43,186 bases of DNA from JACPTG01 sp964504135. Lineage in GTDB: Archaea > Nanobdellota > Nanobdellia > Woesearchaeales > UBA10216. The DNA is taken from assembly GCA_964504135.1 (NCBI GenBank), contig CAZDCW010000007.1:1-43186 (forward strand), given 5' to 3'. Shown one piece after another: positions 30,912 through 38,089 of this stretch. The translations under genes were made by a program, and so were the position numbers. Positions within the stretch are counted from its first letter, which is position 1, and each line of letters starts with the position of its first letter. The notes beneath the pieces were generated by a model that saw only the letters and a list, made by a program, of their open reading frames with translations, had not been told where the DNA came from and did no database searches.

Positions 30912-31901
30912 TCAGAGCTCTGCCTCCTCCATCCCTTCTATTAGGCCATCTGGATTTTCAGCTGGAGCTGTCTCCTGGGATGTCTCTTCCTGGCCCGGTT
31001 CCTCAGGTATAACAGGCGTTGCAGCTGTCTCCTCGCTTGGAGGTTGCTCATCCTGATTCTCTTCAGGAACAGACTGCTCTTCAGAAGGCTGCGCCTGTTC
31101 CTCAGGCAGCGCCGACTCCGGCGTTAATTCGCCTCCACCCTCTGCGCTTTCAGCAGCCTGTTGTTCTGGTATGGCAGCCTCCTCAGCTGACTGGTTTGCT
31201 GAGGCTGGCTCGTTGGCCTGCAGCGTTGCATTGGCTCCAAAAGTTGCGTTGGCCTGTAAGGTTGCGTTGGCCATAGTTGCGTTCGCTTCCGAAACATTGA
31301 TTTCGTTCACTTCTTCGGAAGCATTCACTTCCGCCGTCTCGTTGATAAGCAGGCCAAGAGGCAGGCTTATGCACACTGGCTGTGAAACGATAGCCCATGC
31401 GTTTACGGGAACTGAAATATTCTGTGATACATTCCCTGTTTCGTTGCTGATGTTGCCTGATGCTTCAGTTCCTGTTGCATTGGCAATGCCTATTGTTATA
31501 CTGGCTGAACTTGCTGCGCTTGCCCTGGCCGTTGAGTTGCTCACAGCTTCTGAAACAGCCTTGGCCTGCGCCGCCAGCGCCATATCCCCTTCAGCAGCAG
31601 CCTGGAAGCTGATTCTGCTGGCCTCAAACTCCAGGCCTTCCATAAGCAGTTCAATGCTTTGCCCTTCCAGTTGCGATGAGCCTCCAAGTGAGTCACGCCT
31701 GCTTTCAAGCTCAGCCGTGCGCTGCTCCAGCAGCCAGACCTTTTCCAGGGCATCGCCTGTGGTTGCCATTTTGAATTCAAACATGAAGTCGCTTATTGTA
31801 TTCCCTATCTTCTGAAATGCATTCCCGATGGAGCCTGCATTGGCCGGCGATGCCAGCATTGCCAGCGCCAGTATGGCGACAATCATCAGTTTCATTTTCA
31901 T
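30912..31901 (-). CDS. Exported sequon-rich protein, paralogue 2
   Basis: 329 residues: signal peptide KLMIVAILALAMLASPANA, a helical module (IGNTISDFMFEFKMATTGDA, then VWLLEQRTAELESRRDS) matching the proteins at 28065 and 33386, a Ser/Ala helix, then a run of N-glycosylation sequons (NATGTEASGNISNETGNVSQ, and NATMANATLQANAT), and an acidic Pro/Glu/Gln tail. No C-terminal membrane helix. Presumably an exported, heavily N-glycosylated surface protein. A TATA-like CTTATAAG about 30 nt upstream is preceded by TTTCACC/TGAAAC motifs. Confidence 0.65.
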   Translation of the reverse strand: MKMKLMIVAILALAMLASPANAGSIGNAFQKIGNTISDFMFEFKMATTGDALEKVWLLEQRTAELESRRDSLGGSSQLEGQSIELLMEGLEFEASRISFQAAAEGDMALAAQAKAVSEAVSNSTARASAASSASITIGIANATGTEASGNISNETGNVSQNISVPVNAWAIVSQPVCISLPLGLLINETAEVNASEEVNEINVSEANATMANATLQANATFGANATLQANEPASANQSAEEAAIPEQQAAESAEGGGELTPESALPEEQAQPSEEQSVPEENQDEQPPSEETAATPVIPEEPGQEETSQETAPAENPDGLIEGMEEAEL

Positions 31902-31917
31902 TGTAGTGCTTTATATC

Positions 31918-31958
31918 GTTTCAGCATCTTATAAGTTTGGTGAAACATTATGAAACAA
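31918..31958. promoter_or_regulatory. GTGAAAC motifs at the promoter of paralogue 2
   Basis: GTTTCA at 31918, GGTGAAACA at 31939-31947 and TATGAAACAA at 31949-31958, bracketing a TATA-like CTTATAAG (31928-31935) that is about 30 nt from the ATG at 31901. Confidence 0.55.
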
Positions 31959-32032
31959 CCCTTATAGAAGCGAACAAATAGATATAGATGAACTTAATTT
32001 ATATAAAAAACCTGAGAAAGTGTTCAGGCCGG

Positions 32033-32917
32033 TTACTGTCCGAGCCAGGTTATCTTGTTTGTGCGGCCGTGCTTCTCCTTTGTCACAAGCCCCTTTTCCT
32101 CGAACTTCATCACGATCCTTGTGGCTTTTGCCCTGGAAAAGCTGAATTCGGAATGCAGCTTGTTCTGGTAGATTGTCTTGTGGAGCTGGAGGTAGCCTAT
32201 GGCCTTCTTCTCATCTTCCCTGAAGCCCTTCAGGAAGGCTTCCTTGGTCCTGCGGGAGAAACGAAAGTAAAGCCCTGCCATGGCCAAGCCTGAGACTAGT
32301 GTAATGGCAGGCACCATCACCCACATGTTGCCTATGCCACCCACCTGATGGTATTTCACCGAGAAGATGGTTGAGTTGGCTGGCCGGGCGATGTTCCAGG
32401 TAAGGGTTATTCGCCTTCCGTCAGATCCAACCCAGGCATCCTCAGGCAGGTACTCCCTATTGTATAATGCGTAGCCTTCTGGCAGCGCTGCGGTCGCGGC
32501 CATCTGCCTCACAGGCTGGTCGTAGGAAAGCTCTGTGAAGAAGTGGTTTATGCTGTCAGATGAGAATATAACCCCTGTTGCGGTGTAGCTGATTGTTATG
32601 TTGTTGGTTGGCCGCTCAATGTACATCCTGAACAGGTAACCCTCTGGTTCCCTGGTGAAATTATTCCTTATTTCAGCCGCCCCTGTTCTTGCGATTATGT
32701 CCCTGATATTGTCATTCAGCAGGTATGTCAGTGTCCCATTGGATAGATTCCTGTCAAATACAAACTGGCTTGTCTGCCGCACGCTCCCGTCCTTTTTGAT
32801 GTCAAAGGTGGTGTTCACAGACTCTATCGAGTATTTGTCCAGTTCCTGGGCCTGCACCACGGCTGCCAGCAGTGTAAGCAAAATTATTAGCACGGTTATT
32901 GTCACAGCTTGTTTCAT
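32033..32917 (-). CDS. Membrane-spanning winged-helix regulator with external sensor domain
   Basis: 294 residues: signal peptide (VTITVLIILLTLLAAVVQA), an outside beta-rich domain of about 195 residues with several N-x-S/T sequons (NTTF, NLSNGT, NFTRE, NITISYT), one membrane helix (MWVMVPAITLVSGLAMAGLYF), a basic stop-transfer stretch and a C-terminal winged helix (AIGYLQLHKTIYQNKLHSEF, ATRIVMKFEEKGLVTKEKHG). This architecture matches archaeal membrane one-component regulators of the DUF7345/DUF7343 kind; the family label is from memory. It lies in the centre of the surface-protein cluster, and its start region carries two ATGAAACAA repeats, so it may control the cluster and itself. Confidence 0.75.
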   Translation of the reverse strand: MKQAVTITVLIILLTLLAAVVQAQELDKYSIESVNTTFDIKKDGSVRQTSQFVFDRNLSNGTLTYLLNDNIRDIIARTGAAEIRNNFTREPEGYLFRMYIERPTNNITISYTATGVIFSSDSINHFFTELSYDQPVRQMAATAALPEGYALYNREYLPEDAWVGSDGRRITLTWNIARPANSTIFSVKYHQVGGIGNMWVMVPAITLVSGLAMAGLYFRFSRRTKEAFLKGFREDEKKAIGYLQLHKTIYQNKLHSEFSFSRAKATRIVMKFEEKGLVTKEKHGRTNKITWLGQ

Positions 32918-33083
32918 TTTATTGTTTCATTGCACCAAGAATTGGGAAAGAGTCATGGCTGTAGGGCTTTTAAGGCTTGTTATAGAGTTTATATAACAGT
33001 CCAGATATTTAAAATCAATATAGAAAAAAACTTAAGCTGAGCCTGCCTGTGGACTGGCGTGCTGTTGCATGGAGGATCTGAAA

Positions 33084-33227
33084 ATGGCTGAATTCACTAT
33101 ACTTGTTGCCCTGGCAAGCATTCTGTTCGGGGTGCTCATACTTGCGTTTCCAAGGCTGCTGAATTACATAATCGCGGTGTATTTCATTTTGGTTGGAGCT
33201 GTTACGCTGCTTGTTGAGCTTTTGTGA
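33084..33227 (+). CDS. DUF3096-like small membrane protein
   Basis: 47 residues: MAEFTILVALASILFGVLIL, then AFPRLLNYIIAVYFILVGAV and TLLVELL. Two membrane helices separated by F-P-R-L-L-N-Y match the DUF3096 pattern as I know it. The ATG at 33084 is chosen because GGAGG lies eight nt upstream; an in-frame ATG at 33069 would leave it without a ribosome binding site. A TATA-like ATATTTAAAA sits near 33003-33013. Its stop codon lies inside the next GTGAAAC palindrome. Function unknown. Confidence 0.65.
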   Translation: MAEFTILVALASILFGVLILAFPRLLNYIIAVYFILVGAVTLLVELL

Positions 33228-33249
33228 AACCGTTTCACTAACGTTTCAG
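33224..33249. promoter_or_regulatory. GTGAAAC palindrome upstream of paralogue 3
   Basis: GTGAAAC-C-GTTTCAC (33224-33238) followed by GTTTCAG (33243-33249), directly upstream of a TATA-like CATAATATAT (33253-33262). This gives a leader of about 100 nt before the ATG at 33386. The leader holds a CTTGCAA/TTGCAAG stem near 33330-33355. Confidence 0.6.
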
Positions 33250-33385
33250 CAACATAATATATCAGAGAAACGCCATACTGCATCATTACTGGTTGTTATT
33301 TGGTCGTCAACCCGTGCATTAGTGAAGGCACTTGCAATGATAAATTTGTTGCAAGGCAGATAGTGCAAGATGGGGGTGAGTTGTA

Positions 33386-34762
33386 ATGAGGTTATTTGTG
33401 GTTTTAATGGCGTTATTGCTATGTTTGGCCCCTCTTGCCGTGGTTGCTGAGCAGGCTCAGGTTGGGAGCCAGGCGTCAGCACAGGCAGAAGGGAACCAGG
33501 CATCAGCGTCAGCACAGGCAGAGGCGTCTGTCAGTGCAGGAGGCCTGAGGTTCAGACAGTTTCAGGAGGGGGTCGGGGATCTCTTCTTTAATGTAAGGAA
33601 GGCTTTGACCTTCAGGCAGGAATCCAAGGTCCAGCTTCTTAAGGATAGGAATGAGAAGCTGAGGGAAAGGCAGAAGGAATGGCTCGGCTCAAAGTCCAAG
33701 GCTGTTTCAATGGCCAGGGCTGGCAATATAAGCCAGGATGAGAGGAAGGCTATTTTTGGCGTGCTTCGTGATGAGCACAAGGCAATAATCAGGGAGCACG
33801 TGGAAAGCACCTCGGAGATTGCAAGGCTTAAGGCGGTGGCATCAGCAGACGCGAGCCTGCTTGCAGGCCTTGCCGGGGGCGACGATGAATTCCTGGTTGC
33901 GGACTCAGCCGCATCAGCATCTGTTTCCGCAGAACAGGCAAGGTCGGCTGTTGAGAGCGATCTGGGGCTTAGGACAGTGGATGTTCGGGCTGATTCTGGG
34001 GCATTTGTTGTTACAGGGGTCAGCGACAGCAATGCCAGTGCGTTCGCGGTTAAGGTGAATGCTGTGAGCGGCGCAATTGCATCTGTAAGAGCGCTTCCGA
34101 CGCCGGCTGCTGAGGCAACGGCAGTTGCGCAGGCTGAAGCTCAGGCAGGAGCCGAAAGCTTTTGCCCTTCAGGCATCAGCCTGGCAAGGGCCAGCTCTTC
34201 AGCGCAGGCCTCGGCAGTGGCAGCTGCAAGGGCAGAGGCAGCCTTGAAGGCTGTTGCGCAGGCGAAGAGTGAAGCTGAAGTCAAGTCTGCAATGCAGGCT
34301 GCTGCGCGCGCTATTGCGCAGGCCAGGGCCCAGTCTCAGGCGACTGTTGTCGCCCTTGGCGGGAATGTCAGGAATGTTTCAGGTAACGTCAGCAGTAACT
34401 TGACAGGCAATGTCAGCCAGAACGTGACAGGGAACATAAGCGGGAATGCTGCCGGCAATGTCAGCGGGAACGTGACTGGGAATGTTTCCGGAAACGTTGA
34501 GAATGTGACAGTTTCCGAGAACGTCACCGGCAACTTTTCCGGGAACGTCTCAGTGCCGTGCATCCAGGTGATTACATCGGCAAGGAATCCGGACACCAGC
34601 CAATGTATGGAGTTCCCCACGCCTTGCGACGTGCCTGCTGGCTGGGACAGGGTAGATAACTGTGTCAACGCCACCGGGAACCTTACCGGGCTGAACATCA
34701 GCATTGAGGGCAACTTCAGCGGCAACTACACAGCCGACAACGCAACAGGGAACTTTACCTAG
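33386..34762 (+). CDS. Exported glycosylation-sequon-array protein, paralogue 3
   Basis: 458 residues. Signal peptide MRLFVVLMALLLCLAPLAVV, an Ala/Ser/Gln low-complexity segment, the shared helical module (FQEGVGDLFFNVRKALTF, then LLKDRNEKLRERQKEWL), a beta region (SGAFVVTGVSDSNASAF), an Ala-rich helical stretch, then an array of GNVS/GNVT/GNIS-type sequons over about 55 residues, a two-disulfide-like patch (SVPCIQV, SQCMEFPTPCDVP, DNCVNAT) and a final sequon run (NLTG, NFSGNYT, NATGNFT). About 20 potential N-glycosylation sites. GGGGGTGAG precedes the ATG as ribosome binding site. It ends inside a terminator hairpin. Confidence 0.7.
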   Translation: MRLFVVLMALLLCLAPLAVVAEQAQVGSQASAQAEGNQASASAQAEASVSAGGLRFRQFQEGVGDLFFNVRKALTFRQESKVQLLKDRNEKLRERQKEWLGSKSKAVSMARAGNISQDERKAIFGVLRDEHKAIIREHVESTSEIARLKAVASADASLLAGLAGGDDEFLVADSAASASVSAEQARSAVESDLGLRTVDVRADSGAFVVTGVSDSNASAFAVKVNAVSGAIASVRALPTPAAEATAVAQAEAQAGAESFCPSGISLARASSSAQASAVAAARAEAALKAVAQAKSEAEVKSAMQAAARAIAQARAQSQATVVALGGNVRNVSGNVSSNLTGNVSQNVTGNISGNAAGNVSGNVTGNVSGNVENVTVSENVTGNFSGNVSVPCIQVITSARNPDTSQCMEFPTPCDVPAGWDRVDNCVNATGNLTGLNISIEGNFSGNYTADNATGNFT

Positions 34763-34784
34763 TTCCCTTTTTTTTTCTTTTTTT
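34748..34784 (+). terminator. Hairpin plus T-run terminator of paralogue 3
   Basis: Arms GGGAAC (34748-34753) and GTTCCC (34762-34767) followed by nine T, one C and seven T. The stop codon lies at 34760-34762, so the hairpin overlaps the end of the coding region. Confidence 0.75.
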
Positions 34785-34830
34785 CTTTATGCATAATAGT
34801 TATATATGATAGTTCAATCCTCTTTCTGGA

Positions 34831-35673
34831 ATGTCAACCGCCAGGCTCCTCATAAGCTGCCCGGACCGGCCCGGGATTGTTGCAGCAGTTACAGGTTTCC
34901 TTTTTTCGCATGGTGCAAACATAACCGAGCTTGACCAGCATTCTACAGACCCGCAGAATGGCACTTTTTTCATGAGGCTGGTTTTTCAGATTGAGGGCTT
35001 CGCCCTTTCGAGGGAAGGGCTGGAGAAGGCATTTCAGGAAATTGCTTCAAGGTTTTCCATGTCCTGGACAATCTCGTATTCAGATGATATCAGGAATATG
35101 GCCATATTGGTTTCAAGGGAGGATCATGCCCTTCTCGAATTATTGTGGAGGGTCAAACGCTCTGAGATTAAGGCACGGGTTGCAATGGTCATCAGCAACC
35201 ACGAGGATTTGAGGCAGGACGTTGAGCAGCTTGGGATACCCTTTAATTTCGTTCCTTCAAGTGACAGGCAGGCGTCTGAAAGAAGTATGCTGCAGCTTCT
35301 GGAAAACGTAGACCTGGTTGTATTGGCAAGGTATATGCGGCTTCTCTCGCCGGAATTTGTTGATGCTTTTCCCAATAGGATTATTAACATACACCACTCG
35401 TTCCTTCCGTCATTTGCGGGTGCCAATCCTTACAGGCAGGCTTATCAGCGCGGCGTCAAGCTGATAGGGGCGACAGCCCATTATGTGACAGCAGGCCTTG
35501 ATTCAGGCCCGATTGTAGAGCAGGATGTAATCAGGGTTTCCCACAGACATAGTGTCAATGAGATGGTGGAGCTTGGCAGGGATATAGAGAAGCAGGTTTT
35601 GGCCAGGGCTGTCAAATGGCACCTTGAGGACCGCATTATCGTATTCCAGAACAAGACTGTGGTCTTTTTGTGA
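34831..35673 (+). CDS. purU: Formyltetrahydrofolate deformylase
   Basis: 280 residues. Hydrolyses 10-formyl-THF to formate and THF in the cytoplasm. An N-terminal ACT domain (LLISCPDRPGIVAAVTGFL) precedes a formyl-transferase fold with active-site Asn/His in INIHHSFLPSF and Asp in TAGLDSGPIVEQD, both intact; length is that of bacterial PurU. TATA TATATATG at 34801-34808 is about 26 nt before the ATG, hence leaderless. PurU is mainly bacterial, so gene transfer is possible. A truncated nucleotidyltransferase fragment begins one nt after the stop. Confidence 0.9.
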   Translation: MSTARLLISCPDRPGIVAAVTGFLFSHGANITELDQHSTDPQNGTFFMRLVFQIEGFALSREGLEKAFQEIASRFSMSWTISYSDDIRNMAILVSREDHALLELLWRVKRSEIKARVAMVISNHEDLRQDVEQLGIPFNFVPSSDRQASERSMLQLLENVDLVVLARYMRLLSPEFVDAFPNRIINIHHSFLPSFAGANPYRQAYQRGVKLIGATAHYVTAGLDSGPIVEQDVIRVSHRHSVNEMVELGRDIEKQVLARAVKWHLEDRIIVFQNKTVVFL

Positions 35674-35674
35674 A

Positions 35675-35854
35675 GTGCATTTCTATGTAATTGGTGGGGC
35701 TGTCATGCTGTACCATGGCCTAAAGGTCAGTACAAAAGATGTGGACATCGTTGTAGATGGCCAAGGGAAGAATTTTTTGATGATTACGAGAAGGAACTAT
35801 GATTTGCCACTGCACCCACTGGACACTGGACACCCACCTGCCCATAGTATTTAA
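35675..35854 (+). pseudogene. N-terminal fragment of a nucleotidyltransferase (AbiEii/DUF6036-like)
   Basis: An open frame starting at GTG reads VHFYVIGGAVMLYHGLKVST then KDVDIVVDG, the G-G ... D-x-D active-site opening of a small nucleotidyltransferase often found in toxin-antitoxin loci. After about 45 residues the homology stops where a 39-bp direct repeat begins. The rest of the domain is absent, so it is a truncated remnant. Confidence 0.6.
35816..35854 (+). repeat. 39-bp direct repeat, left copy
   Basis: CCACTGGACACTGGACACCC, then one variable base region and CCTGCCCATAGTATTTAA. It matches the right copy at 37504-37542 in 38 of 39 positions. It flanks the toxin-antitoxin island on the left and truncates the nucleotidyltransferase. 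Confidence 0.8.
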
Positions 35855-35967
35855 ACCCTGACTGAATCTGGGATACAGGCCATTCATTACCGGCACGCAC
35901 ATAAGTAAAAGCCGTAAACGGAGATACTGAAAATATGAAAAGTTTTATAAACATATACCCCTAACAT

Positions 35968-36252
35968 ATGTCTAAGAAGTATGTTTACCCTGGATTCAAA
36001 GGTCTTGCAATAGCGGTAAGCGACTCCGCAATGAGGGAGCTTGTTAAAGAAAGCAAAACCATCTACGATGTCATTGAAATTTTAGAGTTTGGATATGACG
36101 CGCCGAGAAAGAGAAAATCAGGGGTAATGGAAAAATGGCTTGACAGGGGAAAGAAAACCTTTAATGCAGTAATAGCAAAAGATCACCATGAAATTTTAAA
36201 GGAAGATTGTTGGGTGTTGATTCATTTTGGAAAATTTACAAAAAGGCGATGA
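35968..36252 (+). CDS. Putative toxin, DUF4258-like
   Basis: 94 residues, small and basic. A helix SAMRELVKESKTIYDVIEIL leads to a strand-rich part FNAVIAKDHHEILKEDCWVL then IHFGKFTKRR, similar in pattern to RelE/DUF4258-type RNase toxins of archaea. The TATA-like TTTTATAAAC lies about 22 nt before the ATG. It precedes a zinc-finger/AbrB protein by 21 nt, the layout of a type II toxin-antitoxin pair. Codon usage is AT-rich compared with neighbours. Toxicity is inferred. Confidence 0.6.
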   Translation: MSKKYVYPGFKGLAIAVSDSAMRELVKESKTIYDVIEILEFGYDAPRKRKSGVMEKWLDRGKKTFNAVIAKDHHEILKEDCWVLIHFGKFTKRR

Positions 36253-36273
36253 AGCGGGCAGAGGCGACGAAAA

Positions 36274-36573
36274 ATGAAATGCAATAAATGCGGCAAAATG
36301 ATGAAGTACTCAAAGGGGATTAAGTTTAATGAGTATTCAATAGACGGGTGGAAATGCTCCTGTGGCGAGATTTATTACGACCCTGAACAGGCACAGAAGG
36401 TCTTGCTGTTGAATAAGCTGAAGAAAGAAGTGCTAAAGGCAAAATTGGGCAAAATCAGGAGTAATTTGATATTGCGGCTGCCAAGGGATTTGGAACATGC
36501 CTTTAGCTTAGAGAAAGGGGAAAATGTCACTATAAAGGTAGAGGACGATGGGTTCAGGGTCGTGGCCGCTTAG
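36274..36573 (+). CDS. Putative antitoxin: zinc finger plus AbrB-like domain
   Basis: 99 residues. The N-terminus MKCNKCGKMM ... WKCSCGEIYYDPEQA is a four-Cys zinc ribbon like that of MqsA/YgiT antitoxins. The C-terminus (LILRLPRDLEHAFSLEKGEN, then VTIKVEDDGFRVV) resembles an AbrB-type swapped-hairpin DNA-binding domain. It lies 21 nt after the putative toxin, so it probably neutralises it and represses the operon. Only the gene order and domains support the pairing. Confidence 0.65.
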   Translation: MKCNKCGKMMKYSKGIKFNEYSIDGWKCSCGEIYYDPEQAQKVLLLNKLKKEVLKAKLGKIRSNLILRLPRDLEHAFSLEKGENVTIKVEDDGFRVVAA

Positions 36574-36677
36574 GAATACCTGGATATCAAAAACATGGGC
36601 AATATTTGCAAAAACTGTCAATCTTGATGTCCCTCCAATTAATTTCTAGAGCGTGAGACATCTTAATTATGCTTATT

Positions 36678-37133
36678 CTAATGTTGATGCTTTATTTCGA
36701 TAAAGAACATGTTGTTTTCAGAATTGATTAGATTAATGTCTACTAAATCGCCTTTATGCCAGCCTTTGCTGATTTCTTTTGGAAATCTGAAAAAGAAGGT
36801 TTTGCCATCAAAATTCATAGCCCGTTCCATTCTAATAGAGCGATTTTCCATTACTTTCTCTAACATCCAGAATTTCTCCAGCCTTTTAGCTTGTTCAGAG
36901 TCTAGATATTCTTTCTTGCATTTAGAGCATTGCCAGACTGAATAACTGAACTCAATTGCGTTAATTGAAAGCTTTTTATTGGCTAAAATTGTTTTTTTAC
37001 TACAGCAGTTGACAGGAAATTTGAAAGCATCTTTACTTATTTCAAACTTTTCTTCGCCTATTATGTCTTCTTCCTTAACCTCCTCATCAGTCGTACTTAT
37101 TATTTCGTTCCGTCTCGTTTCGTTTCTTCTCAT
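36678..37133 (-). CDS. Putative antitoxin 2: zinc finger plus AbrB-like domain
   Basis: 151 residues. A charged N-terminal extension (DEEVKEEDIIGEEKFEISKD) precedes a zinc-ribbon region with NCCSKKT and WQCSKCKKEYLDSEQA, a helix, and an AbrB-like end (KTFFFRFPKEISKGWHKGDL, VDINLINSENN). It parallels the protein at 36274 but is longer. GGGTGA precedes the ATG as ribosome binding site, 26 nt after the putative toxin gene. The pair is on the strand opposite to the first pair. Confidence 0.6.
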   Translation of the reverse strand: MRRNETRRNEIISTTDEEVKEEDIIGEEKFEISKDAFKFPVNCCSKKTILANKKLSINAIEFSYSVWQCSKCKKEYLDSEQAKRLEKFWMLEKVMENRSIRMERAMNFDGKTFFFRFPKEISKGWHKGDLVDINLINSENNMFFIEIKHQH

Positions 37134-37158
37134 TAGGCTTCACCCGAACAACATTTGT

Positions 37159-37419
37159 CTATTTGTTTATGAATCTCTTTATTTGCCAATCCGATGATGG
37201 GTACGCTGTAACAACAAATGCACATTGGTTTTGGTACTCAAACACAACTGTCAGGTATCTGTCTTCATGGGTAATCGCCAAGTATCGCTCCTGTCTTGTC
37301 TTTAGGAATAAAATATTTCCACTCAAAAGGCCATTTTCGATTTCTTGTCTCCTGACACCGTGTTTTTTGAATATCTTCGCCTGAACACCAAGAGCAATTA
37401 ATACTGTCTGTATTCTCAT
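37159..37419 (-). CDS. Putative toxin 2, BrnT/RelE-like
   Basis: 86 residues: IFKKHGVRRQEIENGLLSG, then a beta-sheet part ERYLAITHEDRYLTVVFEYQ and AFVVTAYPSSDWQIKRF. The K-H-G-V and V-T-A-Y signatures resemble BrnT-like and related RelE-fold toxins. A TATA-like ATATATTAAAAG lies near 37469-37479, and an operator-like set of GAGTAC repeats lies between it and the start. The downstream gene is its likely antitoxin. Confidence 0.6.
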   Translation of the reverse strand: MRIQTVLIALGVQAKIFKKHGVRRQEIENGLLSGNILFLKTRQERYLAITHEDRYLTVVFEYQNQCAFVVTAYPSSDWQIKRFINK

Positions 37420-37435
37420 TTTCAGATCTCATCTT

Positions 37436-37464
37436 GGTACTCTCTGGAGTACTATTGGGAGTAC
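37436..37464. promoter_or_regulatory. GAGTAC operator of the second toxin-antitoxin pair
   Basis: GTACTC-TCTG-GAGTAC (37437-37452) is a 6-4-6 palindrome, and a third GAGTAC follows at 37459-37464 with 12-nt spacing. It lies between the TATA-like box and the start codon, a suitable place for AbrB-type autorepression. Confidence 0.55.
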
Positions 37465-37503
37465 TTTTAATATATAAAACTTTCCATTTTTTATTCGGTA
37501 TCA

Positions 37504-37542
37504 CCACTGGACACTGGACACCCGCCTGCCCATAGTATTTAA
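37504..37542 (+). repeat. 39-bp direct repeat, right copy, carrying the polymerase operon promoter
   Basis: 38 of 39 positions match 35816-35854 (G instead of A at 37523). It contains AGTATTTAA, centred about 26 nt before the ATG at 37565, so it is the probable promoter of the RadA-like/PolB operon. The left copy is an orphan promoter. Confidence 0.8.
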
Positions 37543-37564
37543 GGCGGCCTGTTATCCGGCCTTC

Positions 37565-38089
37565 ATGGCTCTCATAGGCGTTACCGGAAGGAATGTTGAC
37601 CGACAGCTTGTCCTGTTCGCCCTGGATAAGGGCTCGGCTTTGCTTGTTGACTGTTCCAACTGCGCCAACACGCATCAGTTCTCGCAGCTTGTCCCGGATG
37701 AGCGTTTCCATGGCGTCTTTGTTGTTGAGGCTGAGTCGCTTTACAGGTTCAGGTCTGTTGTGATGGCGCTTCCAAGGATGGCCAGAAGCCTGGGCGTCAG
37801 GAGGATAATAATCACGAGCTTCAATCATCTTTTTGATTTTGATGATGAGGCTGAGAATGCTGACGTCTTTGAGCATTGCTGGGGAATGATAAGGGAGGTT
37901 GCTTACAGGTATGATGTTTTCATCGGCGTGAGCGAGGCTCAGATGGCCTTTGCAAAAAGGTTCTGCGACAGGTGGGGTGGTTTGGATGGGCCATACGGTT
38001 TGGAGCCAGAGGGTGGCTTTGGAAGTGATGGGTTCAGAGCTGCGCGCTTACGGAAGGTCGCTCCCGGAAGGGGACCGCATTGTTTTTGA
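37565..38089 (+). CDS. RadA/RecA-fold protein lacking Walker A (PolB2-operon partner)
   Basis: 174 residues. The strand-helix order resembles a RadA/KaiC ATPase core: VTGRNVDRQLVLFALDKGSA, LLVDCSNCANTHQFSQL, FVVEAESLYRFRSVVMALPR, and a Walker-B-like VRRIIITSFNHLFDF. The P-loop position reads GVTGRNVDRQ with no G-K-T/S, so ATP binding is probably lost. Inactivated RecA-family partners are known next to archaeal PolB2 and in bacterial ImuA mutasomes. It is leaderless and first in a three-gene operon. The next gene overlaps its end by 62 nt in another frame. Confidence 0.65.
   Translation: MALIGVTGRNVDRQLVLFALDKGSALLVDCSNCANTHQFSQLVPDERFHGVFVVEAESLYRFRSVVMALPRMARSLGVRRIIITSFNHLFDFDDEAENADVFEHCWGMIREVAYRYDVFIGVSEAQMAFAKRFCDRWGGLDGPYGLEPEGGFGSDGFRAARLRKVAPGRGPHCF

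Noticed and set aside
37265..37876. A 203-codon open frame on the minus strand
   Set aside because: It crosses the direct repeat, the polymerase-operon promoter and the antisense of the RadA-like gene; its residues match no fold, while both overlapping genes on other frames do.
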